Shown here: positions 17,507-25,395 of the stretch, piece after piece
How the letters are laid out: every line of letters begins with the position of its first letter
Numbering within the stretch: the first letter of the stretch is position 1
Assembly: GCA_013416445.1 (NCBI GenBank)
Contig: JACCER010000001.1
Coordinates: forward strand, 1-64,000
Origin: Alcaligenaceae bacterium
GTDB lineage: Bacteria; Pseudomonadota; Gammaproteobacteria; Burkholderiales; Burkholderiaceae_B
Direction: 5' to 3'
Length of the DNA: 64,000 nucleotides
Program-made: the position numbers and the translations under genes
Notes under the pieces: model-generated
Told to the model about the DNA's origin: nothing
Databases searched by the model: none
What the model saw: the letters and a program-made list of their open reading frames with translations, nothing else

Positions 17507-18553
17507 TTAGTTGTCGAATCCAACTTTGTCTGCCAGTTCGCTGGCCTGTTTGCGATGCTTGGCAATTTCAGTAAGCGGCAAGTTGTCGATAACCAATGGC
17601 CCGAAGCTGGCGACTACCGGATCCAGCGTTACGCCGGCCTTGACCGGGTATTCGTAGTTGGCATTGGCGTACAGGCTTTGAGCTTTGTCGGATACCAGGT
17701 ATTCGAGCAGCTTCACAGCGTTTTCTTTGTTGGGTGCGTGCTTGGCTACGGAGGCGCCTGAAATATTAACATGGGTGCCACGGCTTTTTTCGTTCGCAAA
17801 GGTTGGGCGCACCACTTTGATGGCATCACCCCATTTGCGGGCGTCGGTGCCGGGTTCTGCATTTTTCATGCGGCCTACATAGTAGGCATTGGCAATGCCG
17901 ATATCGCAAATGCCGCCTAGAATGTCGCGCGCGACATCGCGGTCGCCGCCAGCAGCTTTGCGCCCAAGATTATTCTTCAGATTGCGCAGCCATGCTTCAG
18001 TGGCCTCGGCGCCATCGTGGGCGATCATGGCTGCAATCAGCGCTGTATTGTAAGGGTGCTGGCCCGAGCGTATGCAAACCTTGCCTTTCCATTTGGGGTC
18101 GGCAAAGGCTTCGTAGGTAATGGCGGCAACATCGATATCTTTGGCAACATAGGCCACGCGGTCGCGCAGCGAAAGGGTATACCACTGGTTATCAGCGCCG
18201 CGCAGATTGGCAGGAATGGTTTGGTTCAAGATGCTTGAGCTGATAGGCTGGGTAATGCCGGCATCGACCAGGTCAAGCAAGTTGCCGATATCCACCGTCA
18301 TCAGGACATCAGCTGGCGATTTGCTGCCTTCGGCCTTGACTCGTTCGATCAGGCCGTCTTTCACGAAAACGGTATTGACCTTGATACCGGTATCTTTGGT
18401 GAACTCTTCAAGCAAAGGCTGGATCAGCTTGGGTTCGCGTGTCGTGTACAAACTCACATCGGCCGCTGCTGCGGTTGATATGGCCGATAGGGTAGTGATG
18501 CCGGCCAGAATCAATGACCGAAACAAAGGGCGCAGCTCTTGGGTTGAGCGCAT
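17507..18553 (-). CDS. Iron ABC transporter substrate-binding protein (FbpA/FutA-like)
   Basis: A 348-residue periplasmic binding protein with an N-terminal signal peptide (SLILAGITTLSAISTAAAADV; cleavage expected after AAA near residue 30). The family pattern is clear: VSLYTTREPKLIQPLLEEF, FVKDGLIERVKAEGSKSPADVLMTVDIG, QWYTLSLRDRVAYVAKD, GGICDIGIANAYYVGRM with the adjacent Tyr residues used to bind Fe(III), and GTHVNISGASVAKHAPN. It is the first gene of the three-gene importer operon, 62 bases from a Fur box, so it should be repressed by iron-loaded Fur. Confidence 0.92.
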   Translation of the reverse strand: MRSTQELRPLFRSLILAGITTLSAISTAAAADVSLYTTREPKLIQPLLEEFTKDTGIKVNTVFVKDGLIERVKAEGSKSPADVLMTVDIGNLLDLVDAGITQPISSSILNQTIPANLRGADNQWYTLSLRDRVAYVAKDIDVAAITYEAFADPKWKGKVCIRSGQHPYNTALIAAMIAHDGAEATEAWLRNLKNNLGRKAAGGDRDVARDILGGICDIGIANAYYVGRMKNAEPGTDARKWGDAIKVVRPTFANEKSRGTHVNISGASVAKHAPNKENAVKLLEYLVSDKAQSLYANANYEYPVKAGVTLDPVVASFGPLVIDNLPLTEIAKHRKQASELADKVGFDN

Positions 18554-18614
18554 GTAGCGTCTCCTGAAGTTGGATGGAAAAATGTGCGGTAAAAAGCCAA
18601 GAAAAATTCTTGAA

Positions 18615-18629
18615 TGAAAATGATTCTCA
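18615..18629. promoter_or_regulatory. Fur box
   Basis: TGAAAATGATTCTCA matches the 7-1-7 Fur consensus TGATAATNATTATCA at 13 of 14 defined positions or close to it (the differences are a T-to-A in the left arm and an A-to-C in the right). It is located 62 bases before the iron-binding-protein gene, within the 356-base divergent gap shared with fpr. Nothing else distinct was seen in that gap. Confidence 0.78.
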
Positions 18630-18909
18630 TATAGATACCCGAAAGATAGCAGACTCTGGCCAACTATTCAATTGGAAATCAGGAAATTTAGGTATTAGTT
18701 GAGGTTTGTTTGATTCAACTTAAATAGGCGGCTTTTTCCACCTGCTGTCGGTCTTGAATTATGGCGCTGTGGCCGTAATATCCTTGATGAGCGTCCGGCT
18801 TTCGGCAAGCCTTTGCTTTTGCAGGCTAAAATCACGCCTTCTGGTAGATGGTCGCAGCGATTGCGATGCTTTCTTCCTACGCCGCAGGTAACTTTTTTTT
18901 TACAGACAC

Positions 18910-19686
18910 ATGGCAGCTTTTAATACAGAGCAGGTACTAGACGTTCGTCACTGGAACGATTCTTTGTTTTCTTTTACTACTACGCGCGATCCCGCACTGC
19001 GTTTTCATAACGGGCATTTCGTCATGCTTGGGCTTGAAGTCAATGGCAAGCCCCTGATGCGTGCTTACAGCATCGTCAGTGCAAACTACGAAGAAAACCT
19101 TGAATTTCTCAGCATTAAAGTTCAAGACGGCCCGCTCACGTCCCGCTTGCAGCACCTGAAACAAGGTGACACCGTACTGGTCAGCAGAAAACCGGTCGGC
19201 ACCCTGCTGGTCGATGATCTGAAGCCAGGCAAGCATTTGTATTTGTTTGCCACAGGCACTGGGCTTGCCCCATTCATGAGCATCATCAAAGATCCCGATG
19301 TCTATGAGCGGTTTGAAAAAATCATTCTGTTGCACGGTGTGCGTTTTGCCAGCGAATTGGCTTACGCCGACTATATCCAGAACGAATTGCCCAATAATGA
19401 ATATTTCGGCGACATCGTGCGCGAGAAATTAATTTATTACCCTTCAGTCACCCGCGAAGCGTTCCGCAATCAGGGCCGTATCACCGACATGGTGGAAAGC
19501 GGCAAGTTATTTACCGATATCGGCCTGCCGCCACTCGATCCTCAAGTCGACCGCGCAATGTTGTGCGGCAGCCCCAGTATGCTGACCGACATCAGCGCCA
19601 TGCTCGACAAACGCGGTTTTGTCGTGTCTGGCGGTGTGGGCCAACCCGGAGACTACGTCATTGAAAGGGCGTTTGTCGAAAAATAA
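18910..19686 (+). CDS. fpr: Ferredoxin--NADP+ reductase
   Basis: A 258-residue FAD-dependent reductase (Fpr subclass) that passes electrons between NADPH and ferredoxin or flavodoxin, often in oxidative-stress and iron-sulphur metabolism. The FAD-binding motif RAYSIVSANYEE is near residues 54-65. The NADP-binding part has FATGTGLAPFMSIIKDP near 112-128, then LLHGVRFASELAY and MLCGSPSMLTDI. The C-terminus ends in VIERAFVEK, as in bacterial Fpr proteins that extend past the nicotinamide site. Length is normal. It is divergent from the iron importer; the shared gap with a Fur box raises the possibility of iron-linked control. Confidence 0.94.
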   Translation: MAAFNTEQVLDVRHWNDSLFSFTTTRDPALRFHNGHFVMLGLEVNGKPLMRAYSIVSANYEENLEFLSIKVQDGPLTSRLQHLKQGDTVLVSRKPVGTLLVDDLKPGKHLYLFATGTGLAPFMSIIKDPDVYERFEKIILLHGVRFASELAYADYIQNELPNNEYFGDIVREKLIYYPSVTREAFRNQGRITDMVESGKLFTDIGLPPLDPQVDRAMLCGSPSMLTDISAMLDKRGFVVSGGVGQPGDYVIERAFVEK

Positions 19687-19757
19687 CGAGTTATGCCAAT
19701 TTGGCGTTGCTTGTCCGATGACAGCGCTGGCGCACCTGATCCAAAATCAGCTTCTGT

Positions 19758-20696
19758 ATGAATAGTCGCCTGCATCGCTTGCTTGCCTATGCCTGCCTGG
19801 CCTTAAGCATGTCTTTGGTTGGCTCCTACGTGGCGCTTTCTAAACCTTTAGCCATGGTTTTTCCGGTTTTGCTGCTGGCTTGGCTGCGGTTTGGCATAGG
19901 CGGTATCGCCATGTTGCCTTGGTTACGCAAGCCCAAGTCCGAACCTGCACTGTCCACACAGACCAGGATCTTGATTTTCCTGGAATCTTTTCTGGGCAAT
20001 TTCCTGTTTACGATCTGCATGATTTTCGGGGTCAGCTTGACCACGGCTGTTTCGGCGGGGGTAATCATGTCGGCTATTCCAGCAGTGGTCGCCCTGATGA
20101 GCTGGGTTTTTTTGAAGGAAATCGTAGGCCTGCGCATCTGGGGGGCAGTAGTCTGCGGGGCGTTGGGTATAGGCTTGCTGTCATTTGCCAAAGGCGATGC
20201 TGCAGTGGCCGACAGCGGGGCGCTATTGGCTGCGGGCGCTCCGGGTATGGCTTGGCTGGGTAACTTACTGATCTTTGGGGCAGTGCTGTGCGAAGGGGCC
20301 TATGCCGTCATAGGCAAGAAACTGACAGCCGTAATGAGCCCGAAACGCATCAGCGCCGTGATTAACTTATGGGGCTTTGTGCTAACCACGCCTTTTGGCG
20401 TTTACATTGCATTCGGCTTCGACTTTTCTGGCGTGCCTGCCGGCATATGGCTGTTGTTGCTGTTTTATGCGCTGGCGGCCAGTGTCTGGACAGTATGGCT
20501 GTGGATGACCGGCTTGAGGTCGGTTCCCGCGTCCAGGGCTGGGGTGTTTACCGTAATGCTGCCGGTCAGCGCGGTGGTAGTGGGCGTACTGGCTCTGGGC
20601 GAGACCCTGGGTGGCCTGCAGGTCACAGCGTTCGCCCTTGCCTTGGCAGGGCTGTTGTTGGCGACCTTGCCAGCGAAAAAAGGCGTCAGGCAATGA
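19758..20696 (+). CDS. EamA/DMT family transporter
   Basis: A 312-residue inner-membrane protein with about ten hydrophobic segments arranged as two EamA repeats, of the drug/metabolite transporter superfamily (many members export metabolites). Typical elements are LLAWLRFGIGGIAMLPWL after the first helix pair, AGVIMSAIPAVVALMSWVFLKE at the end of repeat one, and PASRAGVFTVMLPVSAVVVGVLALGE in repeat two. It follows fpr by 71 bases on the same strand. The substrate is unknown. Confidence 0.85.
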   Translation: MNSRLHRLLAYACLALSMSLVGSYVALSKPLAMVFPVLLLAWLRFGIGGIAMLPWLRKPKSEPALSTQTRILIFLESFLGNFLFTICMIFGVSLTTAVSAGVIMSAIPAVVALMSWVFLKEIVGLRIWGAVVCGALGIGLLSFAKGDAAVADSGALLAAGAPGMAWLGNLLIFGAVLCEGAYAVIGKKLTAVMSPKRISAVINLWGFVLTTPFGVYIAFGFDFSGVPAGIWLLLLFYALAASVWTVWLWMTGLRSVPASRAGVFTVMLPVSAVVVGVLALGETLGGLQVTAFALALAGLLLATLPAKKGVRQ

Positions 20697-20717
20697 TCCG
20701 CAAGTCTATGAAGGCGA

Positions 20718-22442
20718 TTATGCTTGCGCCGCGCTGGCATATTCAATGATCAATTGCGCCGATACCATGCCATTCCATACATTCTGGTCCAAGCGATAAG
20801 CCACGTCGGCGTATTCGGGTAGCAGGTCGGCGTGGTTGAACCAGATGGCATCGAAGCGCTGGCCGCCGCGCTCTAGGTTGAGTTTTAAATGCTTTTCCTT
20901 TAACAGTCGCTGCTGGCGCACATGGAAGGTGTCACGAAATATTGGGGGGGGGAAGCCGGCGCCCCAGACTTGTTGCTGCAGCAAGCCCGCGACTTCGGCA
21001 TTGGCGTAGCCGCTTTCCAGCGAGCCGTCGGTTTCAATGACCGGATCGAAGCTGGATCTGCCGGTCAGTTCTACGACTGCGGCGTCAAAGCCGCTGATAA
21101 ACGCGTCATAGGCATCTTCGCGCAGTGTCAGGCCTGCCGCCATGGCGTGGCCGCCAAATTTCAGGATCATGCCGGGGTGGCGCTTAGACACCAGGTCCAG
21201 TACATCACGCAGGTGCACATCGGGAATCGAGCGGCCGGAACCGCGCAGTTCACCGCTATCGGAGCGGGCAAATGCAAGGGTGGGGCGCCAATAGGTTTCT
21301 TTCAGGCGTGATGCCACCAGCCCGACTACGCCCTGGTGCCAGTCGGGGTTATAGACGCAAACCGTGGCGCCTATAGTGGGGCTGGACGAAGCAACGGCAG
21401 CCAGGGCTTCTTCGCGCATGGTGCTTTCTATGCCGCGCCGCTCCTGGTTCATTTCGTCAAGTTCGCGGGCCAGTTCCAGGGCCTGGCCTTCGTCGTCGGT
21501 AATCAGGCAGTTGATGCCTATGCTCATATCGGCCAGCCGTCCAGCCGCGTTGATGCGTGGCCCCAGGGCGAAGCCGAGGTCGAAGCCGCTGGCCAGCCGA
21601 GGTTCGCGTCCAGCCACGGCAAATAGCGCCCGTACGCCGGGTTGCATGCGTCCGGCACGCATTTTTTGCAGACCCTGCGTAACAAGCACGCGATTATTGC
21701 TGTCCAGCTTGACGACGTCGGCCACGGTGCCTAGCGCGACCAGGTCGGCCAGAGCGTCCAGGCGCGGCCCGCCGTCTTTGGGGTAGACGCCACGCTGACG
21801 CAACTCGGCCCGCAACGCCATCATCAGGTAGAAAATGACGCCTACGCCTGCCAGGTTTTTAGATGGAAAACTGCAGCCGGGCTGATTGGGGTTGACGATG
21901 ACCAGTGCCTGCGGCAAGGTGTCGCCGGGCAAGTGGTGGTCAGTAATTACCACGTCCATGCCGGCCTGGGTTGCGGCTTCTACGCCATCGACGCTGGCAA
22001 TGCCGTTATCGACCGTGATCAGGATATCGGGTTTGCCTGCGTGGTGCGCAATGGCCAGATCCACGACAGCAGGCGACAAGCCATAACCCGTTTCGAAGCG
22101 ATTGGGCACCAGGAAATCGACAATGGCGCCCATGCTGCGCAAACCGCGTATACCCACCGCGCAGGCGGTAGCGCCATCACAATCGTAGTCAGCAACGATA
22201 AGCAGGCGCTTGCGCGCGTGGATGGCATCGGCCAGTATGCCGGCAGCCTGCTGCAGGCAGCCAAGCTGCCCGGGCGGGATCAGGGCGCCCCATGCCAGTT
22301 GGGTTTCGCTGGCTAGCTTTACTCCGCGTGCGGCCCACAAACGGGCCAGCAAGGGGTGTATGCCTGCGGCTTCCAGGGCCTGTGTTGCCCGAAAATCGGT
22401 CTGGCGATTGCTTAATCTTGGGGTGACCACCACTTTCTCCAT
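20718..22442 (-). CDS. recJ: Single-stranded-DNA-specific exonuclease RecJ
   Basis: A ~574-residue DHH-family 5'-3' single-strand exonuclease for recombination and mismatch or base-excision repair. Metal-binding motifs are visible: VADYDCDGATACAVG, VDNGIASVDG, ITDHHLPGD (the DHH triad) and NAAGRLADMSIGINCL. The DHHA1 part carries LRGSGRSIPDVHLRDVL and KFGGHAMAAGLTL, and an OB-fold tail follows. The start is placed at ATG 22442 (MEKVVVTPRLSNRQ). It overlaps the upstream RpfE-type gene by 31 bases; a GTG at 22430 after GGAG is also possible. The length equals typical RecJ. Confidence 0.94.
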   Translation of the reverse strand: MEKVVVTPRLSNRQTDFRATQALEAAGIHPLLARLWAARGVKLASETQLAWGALIPPGQLGCLQQAAGILADAIHARKRLLIVADYDCDGATACAVGIRGLRSMGAIVDFLVPNRFETGYGLSPAVVDLAIAHHAGKPDILITVDNGIASVDGVEAATQAGMDVVITDHHLPGDTLPQALVIVNPNQPGCSFPSKNLAGVGVIFYLMMALRAELRQRGVYPKDGGPRLDALADLVALGTVADVVKLDSNNRVLVTQGLQKMRAGRMQPGVRALFAVAGREPRLASGFDLGFALGPRINAAGRLADMSIGINCLITDDEGQALELARELDEMNQERRGIESTMREEALAAVASSSPTIGATVCVYNPDWHQGVVGLVASRLKETYWRPTLAFARSDSGELRGSGRSIPDVHLRDVLDLVSKRHPGMILKFGGHAMAAGLTLREDAYDAFISGFDAAVVELTGRSSFDPVIETDGSLESGYANAEVAGLLQQQVWGAGFPPPIFRDTFHVRQQRLLKEKHLKLNLERGGQRFDAIWFNHADLLPEYADVAYRLDQNVWNGMVSAQLIIEYASAAQA

Positions 22443-23350
22443 GCTTGTCGGCTGCCGGGCAGCCATTGTGTCAGTGCGCCCCACGCAGAGGGCTGAATTT
22501 CAATGATGCGATTGCGTCCGGTCAATACCAGATCAGGTGGCTTGCCGCCCGCCAGGGGACGGAACACTTGTTCTTCCAGTTGGGCCAGCGCAGCCAGCCA
22601 ACCGCCCCAGTCGCGACTGGTATGAAAGCCAAGCAGGGAGTCGTAGCGCTGGCTGGCGCCGGCTTGGGGCGGGGCCGTCAACTGATCAGCGCTTGCGCCG
22701 CCGAATAGCCATAGGCTGTTGATGGGAACCTGCCCTTGTTGATATCGCGCCTGGTTGACCGGGTGTTCGAACCACGACATTTGCAGTTCATTGACCAGGC
22801 GGCGCCAGGGTCGCGCGGCAATGTCTTGCGGCCACCAATCGTTGACCGAGCTTAGGCTGACCACAGTCGGGCTGGCACAAATCGGTGTGAATTCGGCGGG
22901 CAGGCCCAGGCGCCAATGCTCGGTGCCGCAGGTATGCAGCGTAAAATCGGTGCCCTCAAACAGGCTTTGTGCCGATTCGAACAAGGCTACACTCTGCTCT
23001 GGCGTAATGGCCAGTTCGCAGGCGGGCAGCAGCGCTGCGCCATCGCGCGAGGGCGACACGTGCACCAGTTCGGCCAGCCATATCGGCGTGTTGTCTGTTA
23101 TGGGGGCTGTCGTCAACAAAGGGGCCAAGCCTGCGCTAAGATTCTGTCCTGCGCGAGGTTTGAATCCGCGCTGGGCCAATTGCCACTGCTCGTAAGGCGT
23201 GCAGCCGGTCTGTGCAGGGTCGGCAGCGCTGGCGCGAGCACGGCCAAGTTCGAGCCAGCGCAGCAGTGTCGGGGCGGTTGTTTGCAGGTATGAGGTCAGT
23301 TCGCGCGCCTCGGCAGGGTCGGGCAGGGCGCCAGGTAGTACGATTTGCAT
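22412..23350 (-). CDS. RpfE-type conserved protein encoded with recJ
   Basis: A 312-residue protein of the family annotated as 'regulatory protein RpfE type' or wrongly as phosphoglycerate mutase in beta- and gammaproteobacteria, where it is found next to recJ. The sequence has the N-terminal MQIVLPGALPDPAEARELTS and, in the C-terminal half, NSLWLFGGASADQL, a block typical of the family. It is soluble, with no signal peptide. It precedes recJ with an overlap, so the two are probably co-expressed. No biochemical function is established; I would not call it a mutase from this sequence. Confidence 0.7.
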   Translation of the reverse strand: MQIVLPGALPDPAEARELTSYLQTTAPTLLRWLELGRARASAADPAQTGCTPYEQWQLAQRGFKPRAGQNLSAGLAPLLTTAPITDNTPIWLAELVHVSPSRDGAALLPACELAITPEQSVALFESAQSLFEGTDFTLHTCGTEHWRLGLPAEFTPICASPTVVSLSSVNDWWPQDIAARPWRRLVNELQMSWFEHPVNQARYQQGQVPINSLWLFGGASADQLTAPPQAGASQRYDSLLGFHTSRDWGGWLAALAQLEEQVFRPLAGGKPPDLVLTGRNRIIEIQPSAWGALTQWLPGSRQAWRKWWSPQD

Positions 23351-23390
23351 TCCTGGATTGTAGTGTTAATGGAAAACGGTGGCTTGAACG

Positions 23391-24662
23391 ATGTCTTATG
23401 AATTATGGATAGGCGCGCGCTATGCGGGTTTGGCACGATCCCGGCGTCGGGGCGGGCGGGGTGATCGCTTCGTGTCGTTTATTGCGGCCAGTTCTATGGC
23501 AGGCATTGCCCTGGGCGTGGCGGCGCTGATCGTGGTGCTGTCAGTGATGAACGGGTTTCAGACTCAGGTGCGTGACCGCATGCTGTCGGTGTTGCCGCAC
23601 ATTGAACTTTACGTACCGCGCACCGACCCTGAACTGGTCATGTCGCATTGGCGCCAAATTGCCGATCAGGCCAGGCAGAACCCGGAGGTGACAGGGGCGG
23701 CGCCTTTTGTGGCGGCCCAGGGCATGATAGTGCGCGGCGAATCGCTAAGTGGTGTGCAACTGCGCGGCATTGATCCGCAACTGGAAAGCGGGGTGTCGGA
23801 TCTGGCCGGTCAAATGACGGTTGGTAATATCTCTGACCTCAAGCCCGGCAGTTTCTCCATCGTGTTGGGCAACCAGATAGCCAATACGCTGGGGGTCAGA
23901 ACGGGGGATACTGTTCTGGTGCTGGCGCCGCAGGGCTCGATATCCCCGGCCGGGTTTACTCCTCGCATGCGGCAGTTTACGGTAAGCGGGATATTTTCTT
24001 CTGGCTACTACGAATATGATTCGTCGCTGGCTTTCATGAATTTCGAGGATGCCGCCAAGGTGTTTCGCGATAATGGTACTAGTGGCGTGCGTTTGCGCAT
24101 CAAGGATATGCAGAGGGCGCCGCAAGTAGCGCAAGAGTTAAGCAAAACCATGCCTCCTTATGTGTATGCGCAAGACTGGACGCAAAACAATCGCACCTGG
24201 TTTGCCGCGGTGCAAACCGAAAAGCGCATGATGTTTTTGATTCTGGCCCTGATTGTGGCCGTGGCGGCCTTCAATTTGCTATCTTCTTTGGTCATGGCGG
24301 TAAAGGACAAACGTTCCGATATTGCCATTTTGCGCACGCTGGGCGCCAGTCCGCGTGAAATCGCCAAGATATTCCTGGTACAGGGTTCGTTGATAGGTGT
24401 GGTTGGCACTTTGTTGGGCGTGGCGTTTGGCATGCTGATTGCCTATAACATTGACGTTATCGTGCCCTTTATAGAACGTTTGTTAGGGGTGGAGTTCTTG
24501 CCGCAGCAAATTTACTTCATCAGCGAACTGCCTTCCAACCCGCAACTGAACGATATTATCATCGTGGCGATTACGTCATTGGTATTGTCGCTGCTGGCCA
24601 CTTTGTATCCAAGCTGGCGCGCGTCCAGCCTGCAACCGGCCGAGGTGCTGCGCCATGACTAA
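23391..24662 (+). CDS. lolC: Lipoprotein-releasing ABC transporter permease (LolC/LolE family, LolF-like)
   Basis: A 423-residue inner-membrane permease of the LolCDE machine, which extracts outer-membrane lipoproteins for handover to LolA. It opens with YELWIGARYAGLARSRRRGG, then a first transmembrane helix (IALGVAALIVVLSVMNGFQ). A large periplasmic domain of ~200 residues follows, then three C-terminal helices with the FtsX/MacB-like loop KDKRSDIAILRTLGASPREI. It ends LYPSWRASSLQPAEVLRHD. Only one permease gene lies beside lolD, so a homodimeric LolF-type arrangement is likely here. It overlaps lolD by 8 bases. Confidence 0.92.
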   Translation: MSYELWIGARYAGLARSRRRGGRGDRFVSFIAASSMAGIALGVAALIVVLSVMNGFQTQVRDRMLSVLPHIELYVPRTDPELVMSHWRQIADQARQNPEVTGAAPFVAAQGMIVRGESLSGVQLRGIDPQLESGVSDLAGQMTVGNISDLKPGSFSIVLGNQIANTLGVRTGDTVLVLAPQGSISPAGFTPRMRQFTVSGIFSSGYYEYDSSLAFMNFEDAAKVFRDNGTSGVRLRIKDMQRAPQVAQELSKTMPPYVYAQDWTQNNRTWFAAVQTEKRMMFLILALIVAVAAFNLLSSLVMAVKDKRSDIAILRTLGASPREIAKIFLVQGSLIGVVGTLLGVAFGMLIAYNIDVIVPFIERLLGVEFLPQQIYFISELPSNPQLNDIIIVAITSLVLSLLATLYPSWRASSLQPAEVLRHD

Positions 24663-25362
24663 TACCCCTGTTGTTCACGCCCTAAGCGCCCGTAACCTGG
24701 TCAAGACTTACCATGAGGGTGGGGTGGCGGTGGAAGTCTTGCGCGATGTCAGCCTGCATGTGGATCAGGGCGAAATGGTGGCTATCGTAGGTGCGTCGGG
24801 TTCGGGCAAAAGCACCTTGCTGCATACGCTGGGCCTGCTGGATTTGCCGACTTCGGGAACGGTGTTTGTAAACGGTGATTCAGCCGATGGCCTGACTGAG
24901 GCGCAGCGCAGCCAGTTGCGCAATCGTACTTTGGGTTTTGTTTATCAGTTCCATCATTTGCTGCCGGAATTCTCGGCTTTGGATAATGTGGCCATGCCGC
25001 TTATCGTGCGGCGTGAAAATCGCAACAAGGCCAGGGAGCAGGCGCAAATCGTGCTGGAACAGGTCGGTTTGGCAGCGCGTGTTGATCATTATCCAGGCCA
25101 GTTGTCGGGCGGCGAGCGTCAGCGTGTGGCTTTGGCACGTGCGCTGGTCACGCGGCCAACTTGCGTCCTTGCGGACGAGCCCACCGGCAACTTGGATCGT
25201 TATACGGCGGAAAGTATGTTCGACCTGCTGGTGCGCATGAACCAGGAGTTCGGTACGGCTTTTGTTATCGTGACCCACGACCCGGTGTTGGCTGCGCTGG
25301 CCCATAGGCAGTTGGCGATGGATAAAGGGCGTCTGGTGGACCCCGAGGTGCCGCCTTTGTAA
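24655..25362 (+). CDS. lolD: Lipoprotein-releasing ABC transporter ATP-binding protein LolD
   Basis: A 235-residue ATPase subunit driving lipoprotein release from the inner membrane. It has Walker A GASGSGKST, the Q-loop region LGFVYQFHHLLPEFSALDNVAMPL (a LolD/MacB-family hallmark), the signature LSGGERQRVALARAL, Walker B CVLADEPTGNLD and the H-loop FVIVTHDPVLA. It starts at ATG 24655 inside the end of lolC, indicating translational coupling. It is convergent with comEC across only 33 bases, with no clear terminator between them. Confidence 0.94.
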   Translation: MTNTPVVHALSARNLVKTYHEGGVAVEVLRDVSLHVDQGEMVAIVGASGSGKSTLLHTLGLLDLPTSGTVFVNGDSADGLTEAQRSQLRNRTLGFVYQFHHLLPEFSALDNVAMPLIVRRENRNKAREQAQIVLEQVGLAARVDHYPGQLSGGERQRVALARALVTRPTCVLADEPTGNLDRYTAESMFDLLVRMNQEFGTAFVIVTHDPVLAALAHRQLAMDKGRLVDPEVPPL

Positions 25363-25395
25363 CAACTGCTTGCAGCTTATGGGTGTGCAGAGCTT

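Noticed and set aside
22412-23350. Phosphoglycerate mutase function for the gene before recJ
   Set aside because: No RHG motif or other mutase active-site pattern is visible; the label is a known annotation habit for this family.
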